Positions 22,310-30,448 of a DNA stretch of 34,435 bases are shown here, in pieces. How positions within the stretch are numbered: the first letter of the stretch is position 1; each line of letters begins with the position of its first letter. The stretch covers positions 1 through 34,435 of the forward strand of contig JANNSD010000154.1 in assembly GCA_031402225.1 (NCBI GenBank), read 5' to 3'. This DNA is from JAGGAG01 sp031402225 (GTDB lineage: Bacteria > Gemmatimonadota > Gemmatimonadetes > Gemmatimonadales > GWC2-71-9). The notes beneath the pieces are model-generated. The model ran no database searches. It was not told the DNA's origin and saw only the letters and a list, made by a program, of their open reading frames with translations. A program made the translations under genes and the position numbers.

Positions 22310-23875
22310 ATGCCCCGCCCCCGCTCCATCCTCTGGGTCGACGATGAAATCGCGTCCCTGACCTCACACGTCATGTTCCTGGAGGAGCAGGGCTTTACCG
22401 TCGACACCAGCGCCCACGGCGACGACGCCCTCGTCATGCTGCAGCGCCAGCCCTACGGTGTCGTCCTCCTCGACGAACAGATGCCGGGCCGCCGCGGGCT
22501 CGAACTGTTCCGCGCCATCCGCGAGCTCGACCAGTCGATGCCGGTCGTCATGGTGACCAAGAGCGAGGAGCCCGAGACCTTCAAGGACGCCCTGGGTGCC
22601 GAGATCTCCGACTATCTCGTCAAGCCGGTCAACCCGCGCCAGATCCTCACCGTCATCACTCGCCTGCTCGAGGGCGACCGCATCCGGCAGCAGCGGCTCT
22701 CCCGCGACTTTGCCGCCCGGTTCCGCGACCTCGAGGCCCGCCGCGGCGCGGCACTGGGCTGGCGCGAGTGGATCGAGCTCGTCGTCGAGCTCGCCGAATG
22801 GGAAGTGCGCCTCGGCCAGGCGGAGGAGCCCGGCCTCCAGGACGCCCTCCGCACCCTGCAGGAGAGCCTCCGCAAGGACTTCGCGAAGTTCCTCCAGCGC
22901 CATTACGCCAACTGGCTTCGCGATGGCCGCGCCGATCGCCCGCCACTCTCGGTGGATATCGGTGCGGAGTTCCTCCGGCCGGCACTGCAGGCCCATGGCA
23001 AGGTGCTGCTGGTGGTGGTGGACTGTCTCCGCCTCGACCAGTGGGCCATGATCCGTCCCCTGATCGGTGAACTGTTCGACATCGAGACGTCGCACTACTT
23101 CTCCATCCTGCCCACCGCCACGCCGTACGCGCGCAACGCGATCTTCTCGGGGCTCTTTCCGTCCGAGATCAAGCAGCGCTATCCCAAGTGGTGGGCCGAC
23201 CAGGACGAGACCAGCCTCAACGCGCACGAAGGCCAGTTGCTGGTGGAGCAGCTGAAGGACATCTGCGGCACGCCGGTGCCGGTGCGCTACGAGAAGGTGT
23301 TCAGCGCCCAGGACGGCGAGGCCCTCCTGCGCCGGTTGCCCGCTCACCTGCAGCAGCCGGGCGTCACCGCCCTGGTGTTCAACTTCATCGACCAGCTTAC
23401 GCACGGCCGCTCGGAGAACTCCACCCTCTTCGAGGTGGCGCGGGACGCCCGTGCCATGCGCGCACTGACCCGCACCTGGTTTGAGCGCTCGCCCCTCCTC
23501 GATGCCCTGCGCGAGGCGGAGCGGCGCGGGGTGCCGGTGCTGCTGACCACCGACCACGGCAGCATTCACTGCCACACGCCGGCCACCGTCTTCGCCCGAC
23601 GCGACACGTCCAGCAACCTCCGCTACAAGTTCGGCGACGACCTGCGGGCCCAGGACGAGGACGCCGCCATCGTGGTCGACGACCTGCTGAGCTACGGGCT
23701 CCCGCCCCGCGCGCCGGGCACCAGGCTCCTGCTGGCCACCGGTGATCGCTTCTTCGTCTATCCCACCAAGCTGCGCGAGTACCAGGGAAGGTATCGCGGC
23801 GCGTTCCTGCATGGCGGTGTCGCGCCGGAGGAAGTCATCCTCCCGATCGCCCTCCTCCTGCCGAGGCGCGGCTAG
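22310..23875 (+). CDS. porX: PorX-like response regulator with PglZ phosphodiesterase domain
   Basis: This 521-residue protein has a receiver domain (about 1-120) and a PglZ/alkaline-phosphatase-like domain (about 200-520). The receiver has ILWVDDE, phospho-acceptor Asp55 in LLDEQMPG, and MVTKSEEPETF and DYLVKPVNP, closely matching PorX of Bacteroidota. The PglZ part has VDCLRLDQW, the catalytic-Thr region ILPTATPYARNAIFSG (Thr269 or Thr271) and TTDHGSIHCHTP, all likely Zn-site elements. PorX acts in type IX secretion control and cleaves oligonucleotides; the role here is unknown. It diverges from GT9 and precedes an exporter by 2 bases. No Shine-Dalgarno sequence precedes the ATG. Confidence 0.9.
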   Translation: MPRPRSILWVDDEIASLTSHVMFLEEQGFTVDTSAHGDDALVMLQRQPYGVVLLDEQMPGRRGLELFRAIRELDQSMPVVMVTKSEEPETFKDALGAEISDYLVKPVNPRQILTVITRLLEGDRIRQQRLSRDFAARFRDLEARRGAALGWREWIELVVELAEWEVRLGQAEEPGLQDALRTLQESLRKDFAKFLQRHYANWLRDGRADRPPLSVDIGAEFLRPALQAHGKVLLVVVDCLRLDQWAMIRPLIGELFDIETSHYFSILPTATPYARNAIFSGLFPSEIKQRYPKWWADQDETSLNAHEGQLLVEQLKDICGTPVPVRYEKVFSAQDGEALLRRLPAHLQQPGVTALVFNFIDQLTHGRSENSTLFEVARDARAMRALTRTWFERSPLLDALREAERRGVPVLLTTDHGSIHCHTPATVFARRDTSSNLRYKFGDDLRAQDEDAAIVVDDLLSYGLPPRAPGTRLLLATGDRFFVYPTKLREYQGRYRGAFLHGGVAPEEVILPIALLLPRRG

Positions 23876-23877
23876 CG

Positions 23878-25731
23878 GTGCGCGACGAAACCAGCAGGCT
23901 GCTCGCGCTCGCCCGCCCGTACCGCGGGCTGCTGATCGGCGCCCTGCTCTGTTCGTTTACCGCGTCGGCGCTCGACGGCATCACCATCGTGCTCATGGTG
24001 CCGCTACTCAAGCACCTCTTCGGCACTGCCGGCGCCATGCGCACCGGGGCCACGCCCCTCGAGCACTGGCTCACCGATACCTTTGCCCCGCTTCTGGCCA
24101 ACACCACGCCCGGCCAGGCCGTCGCGCGCATGGCCGTCGTCCTCGGCGTGGGCCTGCTGCTCAAGAACCTCGCCGACTACGCCGCATCCCAGTTCAACAC
24201 CCGCATGCAGGAGGGACTGGTCGCGAGCCTCCGCCGCAAGCTCTACGACCACCTGCTGCGGCTCGACCTCGGCTTTTTCCATCGCACCCGCACCGGGCTC
24301 CTGGTCACGGCGCTGATCAATGAGACCGACCAGGCCAAGGGCATCGTCACCGCATCGATGGTGACCCTGATCCGGAACATCTTTCTCCTGCTCACCACGC
24401 TCGTCATCCTCGGGAGCATTTCCTTCCGCCTGACGCTGCTGAGCCTGGTCGTCGTGCCGCCGCTGGTGCTGGTCCTGCGCACCATCACCCGCCGCATCCG
24501 CCGCCACTCCCGCGACCGCGCCGACGAGCGCGGCGAGCTCGCCGCCCTCGCCACCGAACGCCTGGCGGGGATCCGGCTCGTGCGGACCTCCGATGCCGCC
24601 CCCATAGAGGGAGCGCGGTTTGCGGACGCCGTCGACCGCTATCGCAAGCGCGTGGTGCGCACCGGCCGATTCTCCGCGCTCACGTCCCCGATGAGCGAGA
24701 CCGTCGCCGCCATTCTCATCATGCTCGTCGTCTATGCCGGCACCAATCCGCACATCCTCGGCCTCTCGGCGCCACTGGCGCCCGAGGTCATCATCGTCTT
24801 CCTCCTCTCGACGCTGCGGCTTACCTCGCCCATCAAGGCCATTTCCCAGTTTCCCACCAGCTGGGCGCAGGGCATGGCGAGCGTGGAGAAGGTGTTCTCG
24901 CTCCTCGATGAGCCGGTGCTGGAGACGGATGACGGGCCCACGCGGAAGGCGACGTTCAGCCAGGACCTCGTCTACGACCACGTGAGCTTCGAGTACGAGA
25001 CGGGCGCGCGGGTACTCCACGATATTGCCTTCCGCGTCACCCCGGGCCAGGTGGTGGCGCTCGTCGGTCCGTCCGGGGCGGGGAAGAGCACGCTCGTCGA
25101 CCTGCTCCCGCGGCTCCGCGAACCCACGGTGGGTCGCGTCCTCCTCGACGGCGTGCCACTCACCGACGTGAGCCGCTCATCGTTGCGCCGCCTGCTCGGT
25201 GTGGTGAGCCAGGATACAGTGCTGTTCCATGAGAGCATCCACGCCAACATTGCCTATGGCGTACCAGGTGCCACCCGCGCCGATGTCGAGCGCGCCGCCG
25301 AGGCGGCCAACGCCCACGAGTTCGTGACCCGCCTGCCCCAGGGATACGACACCATCATGGGGGAGCGCGGCATGCGCATCTCCGGCGGGCAGCGCCAGCG
25401 CATTGCCATCGCCCGCGCCCTGCTCCGCAACGCCCCGATCCTCATCCTCGACGAGGCCACCAGCGCGCTCGACACCCAGTCCGAGCGCCTGGTGCAGGAG
25501 GCCATCGAGCGGCTCATGGCCAATCGCACCGTGCTCGTCATTGCCCACCGGCTGGCGACGGTGCGTCAGGCTGATGAGATTCTCGTGCTCGACGAGGGTC
25601 GCATCGTCCAGCGGGGCAGCCATGCCGAGCTGCTCGCTGCCGGTGGCCTGTATCGTCGCCTGTACGAACTCCAGTTCCGTGATGACGTGGAGCCTGCCAT
25701 GCCGGTTGCTTCAGGGGAGATGCGCGCATGA
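23878..25731 (+). CDS. MsbA-like ABC exporter (fused permease and ATPase)
   Basis: This is a 617-residue half-transporter. The membrane domain (about 1-330) has six likely helices and a family-typical region (LGFFHRTRTGLLVTALINETDQ). The ATPase domain has Walker A GPSGAGKST (about residue 397), Q-loop VVSQDTVLF, signature ISGGQRQ and Walker B LILDEATSALD, with H-loop IAHRLATV. It belongs to the lipid/LPS-flippase type (MsbA) but could move another glycolipid. GTG is the start, 2 bases after the PorX-like stop. Its TGA overlaps the next gene in ATGA. Confidence 0.9.
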   Translation: MRDETSRLLALARPYRGLLIGALLCSFTASALDGITIVLMVPLLKHLFGTAGAMRTGATPLEHWLTDTFAPLLANTTPGQAVARMAVVLGVGLLLKNLADYAASQFNTRMQEGLVASLRRKLYDHLLRLDLGFFHRTRTGLLVTALINETDQAKGIVTASMVTLIRNIFLLLTTLVILGSISFRLTLLSLVVVPPLVLVLRTITRRIRRHSRDRADERGELAALATERLAGIRLVRTSDAAPIEGARFADAVDRYRKRVVRTGRFSALTSPMSETVAAILIMLVVYAGTNPHILGLSAPLAPEVIIVFLLSTLRLTSPIKAISQFPTSWAQGMASVEKVFSLLDEPVLETDDGPTRKATFSQDLVYDHVSFEYETGARVLHDIAFRVTPGQVVALVGPSGAGKSTLVDLLPRLREPTVGRVLLDGVPLTDVSRSSLRRLLGVVSQDTVLFHESIHANIAYGVPGATRADVERAAEAANAHEFVTRLPQGYDTIMGERGMRISGGQRQRIAIARALLRNAPILILDEATSALDTQSERLVQEAIERLMANRTVLVIAHRLATVRQADEILVLDEGRIVQRGSHAELLAAGGLYRRLYELQFRDDVEPAMPVASGEMRA

Positions 25732-26705
25732 ACGGTCCGTTCGCCGGTACCCGCGTGCTGCTGGTGGATGTGGAGACGGATCCCACCGGGCACGCAGGGC
25801 TGCGCAAGCGGGCGCTCGAGCGACTCGGCTGTGTGGTGGCGACCTGCGACCTCAAGGAGCGGAAGGGCCTCATTGCCCGCTGGCGCGGCGGCAGCGCCCA
25901 GGACCGACTCGGCAAGGCGGTGCTGCAGCATCAGGCCCAGGTGGTGCTCGTCATCGAGAGCGCCGAACTCACGGCCGGCATGGTCACCAGCCTCAAGCGT
26001 GGCTCCGATGCGGTCTGGGCCGCCTGGTTCATTGGCGAGACCCAGTCGCTGCCGCTCATGGAAGCGCTGAGCGCCGCCTACGATGTGCTGTTCGTGCCCG
26101 GCACCGACCTGGTCCAGCAGCTCCGCGGCCCCTCCCGTCCGCCCACCATTCACCTGCCGCCGGGATGCGACCCCTCGGTGCATCGCCCCATGCGTGCCCG
26201 GGACCAGTTCCGCGCCAACGTGGTCTTCGTCGGTGCCGCCACGCCCCGCCGGGAGCAGCTGCTGGCGGAGCTGGTTGGCTTTGGCCTCGCCATCTGGGGA
26301 TCAGGATGGCGCCGCACCCCGCTCAAGGACTACTGCCGCGGCGAGTCGCTGGACCTGGAGGACTATGTCCGTGCCTACGCCGGCGCGTCGGTGGCAGTGA
26401 ATGTGCACCGCGAGGGCTCCGGCAACGGCGGCACCGCCACCGGCTGCAACCAGCGCCTGTTCGAGTTGGCGGCCATCGGCGTGCCACAGATCGTGGACCA
26501 CCGCGTTGACTTGCCCCTGGCGTTCGATGCCGGTCGCGAACTCCTCACGTTCGACACCAGCTCGGACTTGAAGCTGCTGGTGCAGGAACTGCTGAACGAT
26601 TCCACCACGGCGGACCGCCTCGCGCAGGCCGGTCGCAGGCGGGCGCTGGCGGAGCACACGTACATGCATCGGCTGGGCGCGATCCTGGGGGCGACGAAGC
26701 GCTGA
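25728..26705 (+). CDS. CgeB-family glycosyltransferase (copy 1)
   Basis: This 325-residue protein resembles CgeB-type glycosyltransferases, GT-B enzymes with a short N-terminal fold. It starts PFAGTRVLLVDVETD. The C-terminal half has VVFVGAATPRREQLL, WGSGWRR, VNVHREGSGNGG and CNQRLFELAAIGVPQIVD, and it ends ALAEHTYMHRLGAIL. The donor and acceptor are unknown. Its start overlaps the ABC exporter by 4 bases. The gene at 29488-30441 is a diverged paralogue. Confidence 0.8.
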   Translation: MNGPFAGTRVLLVDVETDPTGHAGLRKRALERLGCVVATCDLKERKGLIARWRGGSAQDRLGKAVLQHQAQVVLVIESAELTAGMVTSLKRGSDAVWAAWFIGETQSLPLMEALSAAYDVLFVPGTDLVQQLRGPSRPPTIHLPPGCDPSVHRPMRARDQFRANVVFVGAATPRREQLLAELVGFGLAIWGSGWRRTPLKDYCRGESLDLEDYVRAYAGASVAVNVHREGSGNGGTATGCNQRLFELAAIGVPQIVDHRVDLPLAFDAGRELLTFDTSSDLKLLVQELLNDSTTADRLAQAGRRRALAEHTYMHRLGAILGATKR

Positions 26706-26710
26706 CTTTT

Positions 26711-26735
26711 GTCATCCTGAGCGCAGCGAAGGATC
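26711..26735. repeat. solo copy of a dispersed hairpin element
   Basis: The plus strand reads GTCATCCTGAGCG followed by CAGCGAAGGATC, an imperfect hairpin with ATCCT/AGGAT arms. It differs by about one base from the element underlying the six-copy array at tgt. It lies 6 bases after the CgeB stop. Confidence 0.8.
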
Positions 26736-26764
26736 GAGTCGCCATCCGGGAGATATGCGCGGTC

Positions 26765-26814
26765 AGCGAGGCCCTGCGGCCCTCCCGGTGAGCGAGGCCC
26801 TGCGGCCCTCCCGG
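26765..26814. repeat. two 24-base direct repeats, with an inverted third copy at 26879
   Basis: Two copies (26765-26788 and 26791-26814) start AGCGAGGCCCTGCGGCCC. A near-complete inverted copy lies at 26879-26900, about 20 of 22 bases matching, and covers the stop of the convergent GT4 gene. The arms could form a large hairpin between the convergent genes. Confidence 0.75.
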
Positions 26815-26895
26815 CACACGCTCGCGCACCGGATGCAACCCTCCCAAACTCGGCCCCCGCGCTCGGACGGTGCCTGTCGGGCCGCAGGACCCCGC

Positions 26896-27789
26896 TCACC
26901 GCGCGACAGCGTACTCGCGCAAATAGCTTTCGGCCATCACCCGATGCGTGAACAATCGCTCCACCCGCGCTCGGCACGCTTCCGCCTCGATGCCAACTAT
27001 CGACGCCCTGCCCGCGACGAGCTCCTCGATGCTATCCCCCAGCACCCCCACATCCGTTGTCACGATCTCCGGCAATGATCCTCGGTGCGTGCCCAGCACC
27101 GGTGTTCCGCTCGCCAGGGCCTCAATCAGTGTCAGCCCGAACGGTTCATCCCATAGCGCGGGCATCCACAGGCACCGGGCCCCGGCGAGCAGCTCGGCTT
27201 TTCTCTCCCCACCCACACTGCCCACAAACGAAATGCCCCGCCGCAGGCTCGGCCTCCACCCACCCGCCAGCACCAGCCGTCGCCCCGCCTGCTGTGCACC
27301 CGCAATCGCCCATTTGTACCCCTTGACCGAGTGCAGTCGCCCCAGGAACAGGTCGTAGTCGCCCTTCTGCGCCCGGAACCGGTATTCCGACAGGTCCAGC
27401 CCGTTGTACACAAACCTCGTGCTGCCGAAGCGCTGCGCATGATTGGCACTGAGATAGATCGTGTTGGGGGGGAGAACGGTGCCGGGTGGCGGATTGCCAT
27501 GCAGGGTCCACACGAATGGCAGCGGCGGTGGCAGGTGCAGCTGGCGATGGCTATGCACGATGTCCACTCCTGGCGGCAGCAGCGGCGAGACATCAAAGTC
27601 GCCCTGCTGGAGCGATCGATGATCGGCCTCGACCACGGTGGCCTCGCGCATGCGAGTGCCGCGGGACGCGACCAGCGTAACCCGGTGGCCAAGGTCAACC
27701 AGCCCGCGGGCCAGCCAGGTCACGACTCGCTCGGTCCCGCCGTATCCGCGCACCGGCAGCCGGGCATTCATGATGAGGGCGACATGCAT
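26896..27789 (-). CDS. glycosyltransferase family 4 (GT-B)
   Basis: This 297-residue retaining GT-B enzyme starts MHVALIMNARLPVRGYGGTERVV, a common GT4 opening. The donor domain has LFLGRLHSVKGYKWAI and the EPFGLTLIEALASGTPVLG E-x7-E motif. At about 300 residues it is short, with a reduced N-terminal domain. The sugar is unknown. On the minus strand TATATT lies 8 bases before the ATG with no ribosome site, so it may be leaderless. It is divergent from the GT2 gene. Confidence 0.85.
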   Translation of the reverse strand: MHVALIMNARLPVRGYGGTERVVTWLARGLVDLGHRVTLVASRGTRMREATVVEADHRSLQQGDFDVSPLLPPGVDIVHSHRQLHLPPPLPFVWTLHGNPPPGTVLPPNTIYLSANHAQRFGSTRFVYNGLDLSEYRFRAQKGDYDLFLGRLHSVKGYKWAIAGAQQAGRRLVLAGGWRPSLRRGISFVGSVGGERKAELLAGARCLWMPALWDEPFGLTLIEALASGTPVLGTHRGSLPEIVTTDVGVLGDSIEELVAGRASIVGIEAEACRARVERLFTHRVMAESYLREYAVAR

Positions 27790-27876
27790 CGAGCGTCAAT
27801 ATAGCTTTCGTGCTGGAGCATCCCTTCAACGGCGTCTGTGCCGCCATTTAAGTATCCATCCGCGTATGGTGACCGA

Positions 27877-28632
27877 ATGAGAGCCGGCGTGGTGCCGCTG
27901 ACTGTTGTGATACCCACGCTGGATGAGGCTCCGCGTATCGTGGCTTGTCTCGGCAGCGTGGAGTGGGCCGCCGAGGTGATCGTGGCTGATGCGGGCTCGA
28001 GTGACGCCACGGTGGCGCTGGCTCGCGCCGCCGGTGCCACGGTGCTCGAGCGCTGTGGACCGACCATCGCGGCGCAACGCAACGCCGCCATCGCTCGCGC
28101 CGCGCACCCATGGGTGCTGACACTCGACGCAGATGAGATGGTGCCCCCGGATCTGGCGGCGGAGCTGACGGCCGTGACGCAGGCACCCAGCCGCGGCGCG
28201 TACCGCATGCGCCGTCGAAGCTTCTATCTGGGCCGAGAGCTCACGCGCGGTCACTGGGGACACGACTGGGTGGTGCGCCTCTTTCCGCGGGAGCGTCGCT
28301 ATGTGGAGCAGCGGGTGCACGAGGCGCTGGAGTCAGTGGCCGACGTCGGGACCCTTCATGGCACGCTGCTCCACGAGCCATATCGCGACCTCGATCATCA
28401 TCTCGACAAGCTTATCCGGTACAGCGCGTGGGGGGCACAGGATCTGTTCGACCGGGGACGACGCGCACGTCTCTGGGACCTCACGGGCCGCCCCACGTGG
28501 CGCTTCTTCAAGGCCTGGATCGTGGAGGGTGGCGTGCTGGATGGCCGGTACGGCGTCATCTCGGCCGGTCTCGGCGCGTGCGCTACCTTCTTCAAGTATG
28601 CGCACCTCTGGGAACTCGAGCAGCGTCGCTAA
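27877..28632 (+). CDS. glycosyltransferase family 2 (WaaE/KdtX-like)
   Basis: This 251-residue GT-A enzyme starts PLTVVIPTLDEAPRIVACL, has VIVADAGSSDAT and a metal-binding Asp pair in LTLDADEMVP, then RRRSFYLGRELTRGHWG and RLFPRERRYVEQRVHE. This pattern is typical of WaaE/KdtX-like LPS-core enzymes. The C-terminal half (RPTWRFFKAWIVEGGVLDGRYG) includes a likely membrane-associated helix. I chose the ATG at 27877 over 27838 because the family N-terminus begins there. GGTG upstream is a weak ribosome site. Another GT2-like gene follows. Confidence 0.85.
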   Translation: MRAGVVPLTVVIPTLDEAPRIVACLGSVEWAAEVIVADAGSSDATVALARAAGATVLERCGPTIAAQRNAAIARAAHPWVLTLDADEMVPPDLAAELTAVTQAPSRGAYRMRRRSFYLGRELTRGHWGHDWVVRLFPRERRYVEQRVHEALESVADVGTLHGTLLHEPYRDLDHHLDKLIRYSAWGAQDLFDRGRRARLWDLTGRPTWRFFKAWIVEGGVLDGRYGVISAGLGACATFFKYAHLWELEQRR

Positions 28633-28633
28633 G

Positions 28634-29491
28634 ATGATGTCAACACCGCGTGTTATCGGTTGCACCTTCGTGTCCAACGCCATTCGCCTGGATTTTCCGG
28701 TCGTGCCCGCGATCCAGTCGATCCTGCCGCTATGCGATGAACTGATCGTGAATGTCGGCCCGTCGGAGGACGCGACGCTCGATCTCATCCATGGGATCGA
28801 GGATCCCCGTATCCGGGTGATTCACGGCGAATGGGACCGCGCCGCGGGGAGCCGGATGTTGTCAATCGAGACGCAGCGAGCGCTTGACGCGGCACAGGGG
28901 GACTGGGCGGTCTACATCCAGGCCGACGAGGTCCTGCACCAGGCGGGAGTCCCCCTCCTGCGCGAGGCCATGGCCGCCGCCGGCGACGACGCGCGGGTTG
29001 AGGGCCTGCTTGTAGACTACCGGCACTTTTACGGCTCATTCGACTGGATCGCCACGAACCGGGCCTGGTATCCGGATGAAGTCCGCGTCGTGCGCCTCGG
29101 TGCCGGCGTGCACAGTTTCCGTGATGCACAGGGATTCCGGGTCGGCCCTGACGACCGGCGCATCCGTGCCCGCCGCACTGGCGCCATCATGCACCACTAC
29201 GGGTGGGCGCGACCGCGCTGGGCGCTCGAGGCAAAGCATGAGGCGGATTCCACGATCTACGAACAAGCGGCACCGCGCCCAGCGCCGGTAACTGGATGGA
29301 CCTACGGGCTGGAGCGATTCACCGGGAGTCATCCTGCCGTGGCGCGCGACTGGATCGCTGCCCGTACCGGGCCACCGATCCAGTTTGGCCCGGTGCGTCT
29401 CCGTGGGCAGCTTCGCCTCATCGCATCGGGCGTCTTCGAGAAGCTCACCGGGTGGAGACCATTTCCCTACCGGAACTACGTCGAGGTGTGA
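28634..29491 (+). CDS. GT2-like glycosyltransferase
   Basis: This 285-residue protein is GT-A-like: VIGCTFVSNAIRLDFPVVP, then ILPLCDELIVNVGPSEDAT and WAVYIQADEVLH, where the Asp-Glu may serve as the metal motif. The middle is His/Trp-rich (VDYRHFYGSFDW, then IMHHYGWARPRWAL). The ATG pair at 28634/28637 follows the previous TAA by one base with no clear ribosome site, so reinitiation is likely. Its TGA overlaps the next gene's GTG in GTGA. The substrate is unknown. Confidence 0.72.
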   Translation: MMSTPRVIGCTFVSNAIRLDFPVVPAIQSILPLCDELIVNVGPSEDATLDLIHGIEDPRIRVIHGEWDRAAGSRMLSIETQRALDAAQGDWAVYIQADEVLHQAGVPLLREAMAAAGDDARVEGLLVDYRHFYGSFDWIATNRAWYPDEVRVVRLGAGVHSFRDAQGFRVGPDDRRIRARRTGAIMHHYGWARPRWALEAKHEADSTIYEQAAPRPAPVTGWTYGLERFTGSHPAVARDWIAARTGPPIQFGPVRLRGQLRLIASGVFEKLTGWRPFPYRNYVEV

Positions 29492-30441
29492 GCCGCCCCT
29501 TTGCGGGACTCAGGATTCTCCTGGTCGCCTCCTTCAACCGCAGGTACCACCAAATCGGCTTCGACATGGCGCGTGCCCTGCGCAATCTCGGCTGCGCGGT
29601 GGCGCGCCAGGAGGACGGCCCGCGCTGGATCTACTCCATCTGGAGTGTCCCGCTGGAGCGGAGGCTGGATCGCGCTCTCCGCCGCCATGCCCCCGACGTG
29701 GTGCTGGTCTATCGGGGTGAGCGGCTGGACCCGGCCGCCATCGCCGACCTTCGGCATCGGTCGAAGGCGCGCTGGGCCAACTGGTTCCCCGACGATCCCC
29801 ACCTGCTCGAGCTGAGCCTGAGGCTGGCGCCGGCCTACGACGCCTTCTTCACCCACGACAGTTATAGTGCCGCGCGGCATCGCGAACTCGGCCACCCCAC
29901 TCACTACCTGCCGTTCGGGGTCGATCCTGTCCGACTCCGACCCGTTGCGGTCGCCGAGCGGCATCGCTCCGCGCTCACGTTTGTGGGTACGCGCGATGCA
30001 CCCCGCGCCCACCTGCTCGATGCCATCGCAGACCTGGGCCTGTCCGCCTGGGGACCCGGCTGGCCTCGCGGTCCACGTTACGGCAACGACTTCATCCGTG
30101 CGCTCGCCGGTGCCGACATCGGCCTCAATGTGCATCAGCAGGTACCGCCGATCGGCGATCCAGCCCGCTACGGCCATGGCGCCAATCTCCGCGTCTTCGA
30201 GCTCGCCGCCCTCGGCACGCCCCAGCTCTGTGATGCGAAGGCCGACATTGACGCGCTCTTTGTGCCCGGTCAGGAAATCGTCCTGTACCGCGACATCCCG
30301 GAGCTGCGAGAGCAGGTGGAACGCATGAGGCGGGATCCTGCCTGGCGCGCGTCGCTTGGTCGAGCGGCGCGCGCGCGCGTGCTCGCCGAGCACACGTGGG
30401 AACATCGTCTCCGCACACTCCTCACCATAGCGCTCCAGTGA
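29488..30441 (+). CDS. CgeB-family glycosyltransferase (copy 2)
   Basis: This 317-residue protein is a paralogue of 25728-26705. It starts RPFAGLRILLVASFN and has ALTFVGTRDAPRAHLLD, AWGPGWPRG, LNVHQQV and LRVFELAALGTPQLCD, and ends VLAEHTWEHRLRTLL. The shared blocks are the donor-domain loops, and the N-terminal acceptor halves diverge, suggesting different acceptors. The GTG at 29488 overlaps the preceding stop by 4 bases. GT10 follows after 7 bases. Confidence 0.8.
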   Translation: MSRPFAGLRILLVASFNRRYHQIGFDMARALRNLGCAVARQEDGPRWIYSIWSVPLERRLDRALRRHAPDVVLVYRGERLDPAAIADLRHRSKARWANWFPDDPHLLELSLRLAPAYDAFFTHDSYSAARHRELGHPTHYLPFGVDPVRLRPVAVAERHRSALTFVGTRDAPRAHLLDAIADLGLSAWGPGWPRGPRYGNDFIRALAGADIGLNVHQQVPPIGDPARYGHGANLRVFELAALGTPQLCDAKADIDALFVPGQEIVLYRDIPELREQVERMRRDPAWRASLGRAARARVLAEHTWEHRLRTLLTIALQ

Positions 30442-30448
30442 GGCAGCT

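Noticed and set aside
22364..23812. 482-residue open frame antisense to the PorX-like gene
   Set aside because: It is the complement of a gene with clear receiver and PglZ motifs. The product has no recognisable domain and no ribosome site; long antisense frames are expected at this GC content.
24004..25020. 338-residue antisense frame in the ABC exporter
   Set aside because: It is a shadow of the membrane domain, with no domain or start signal.
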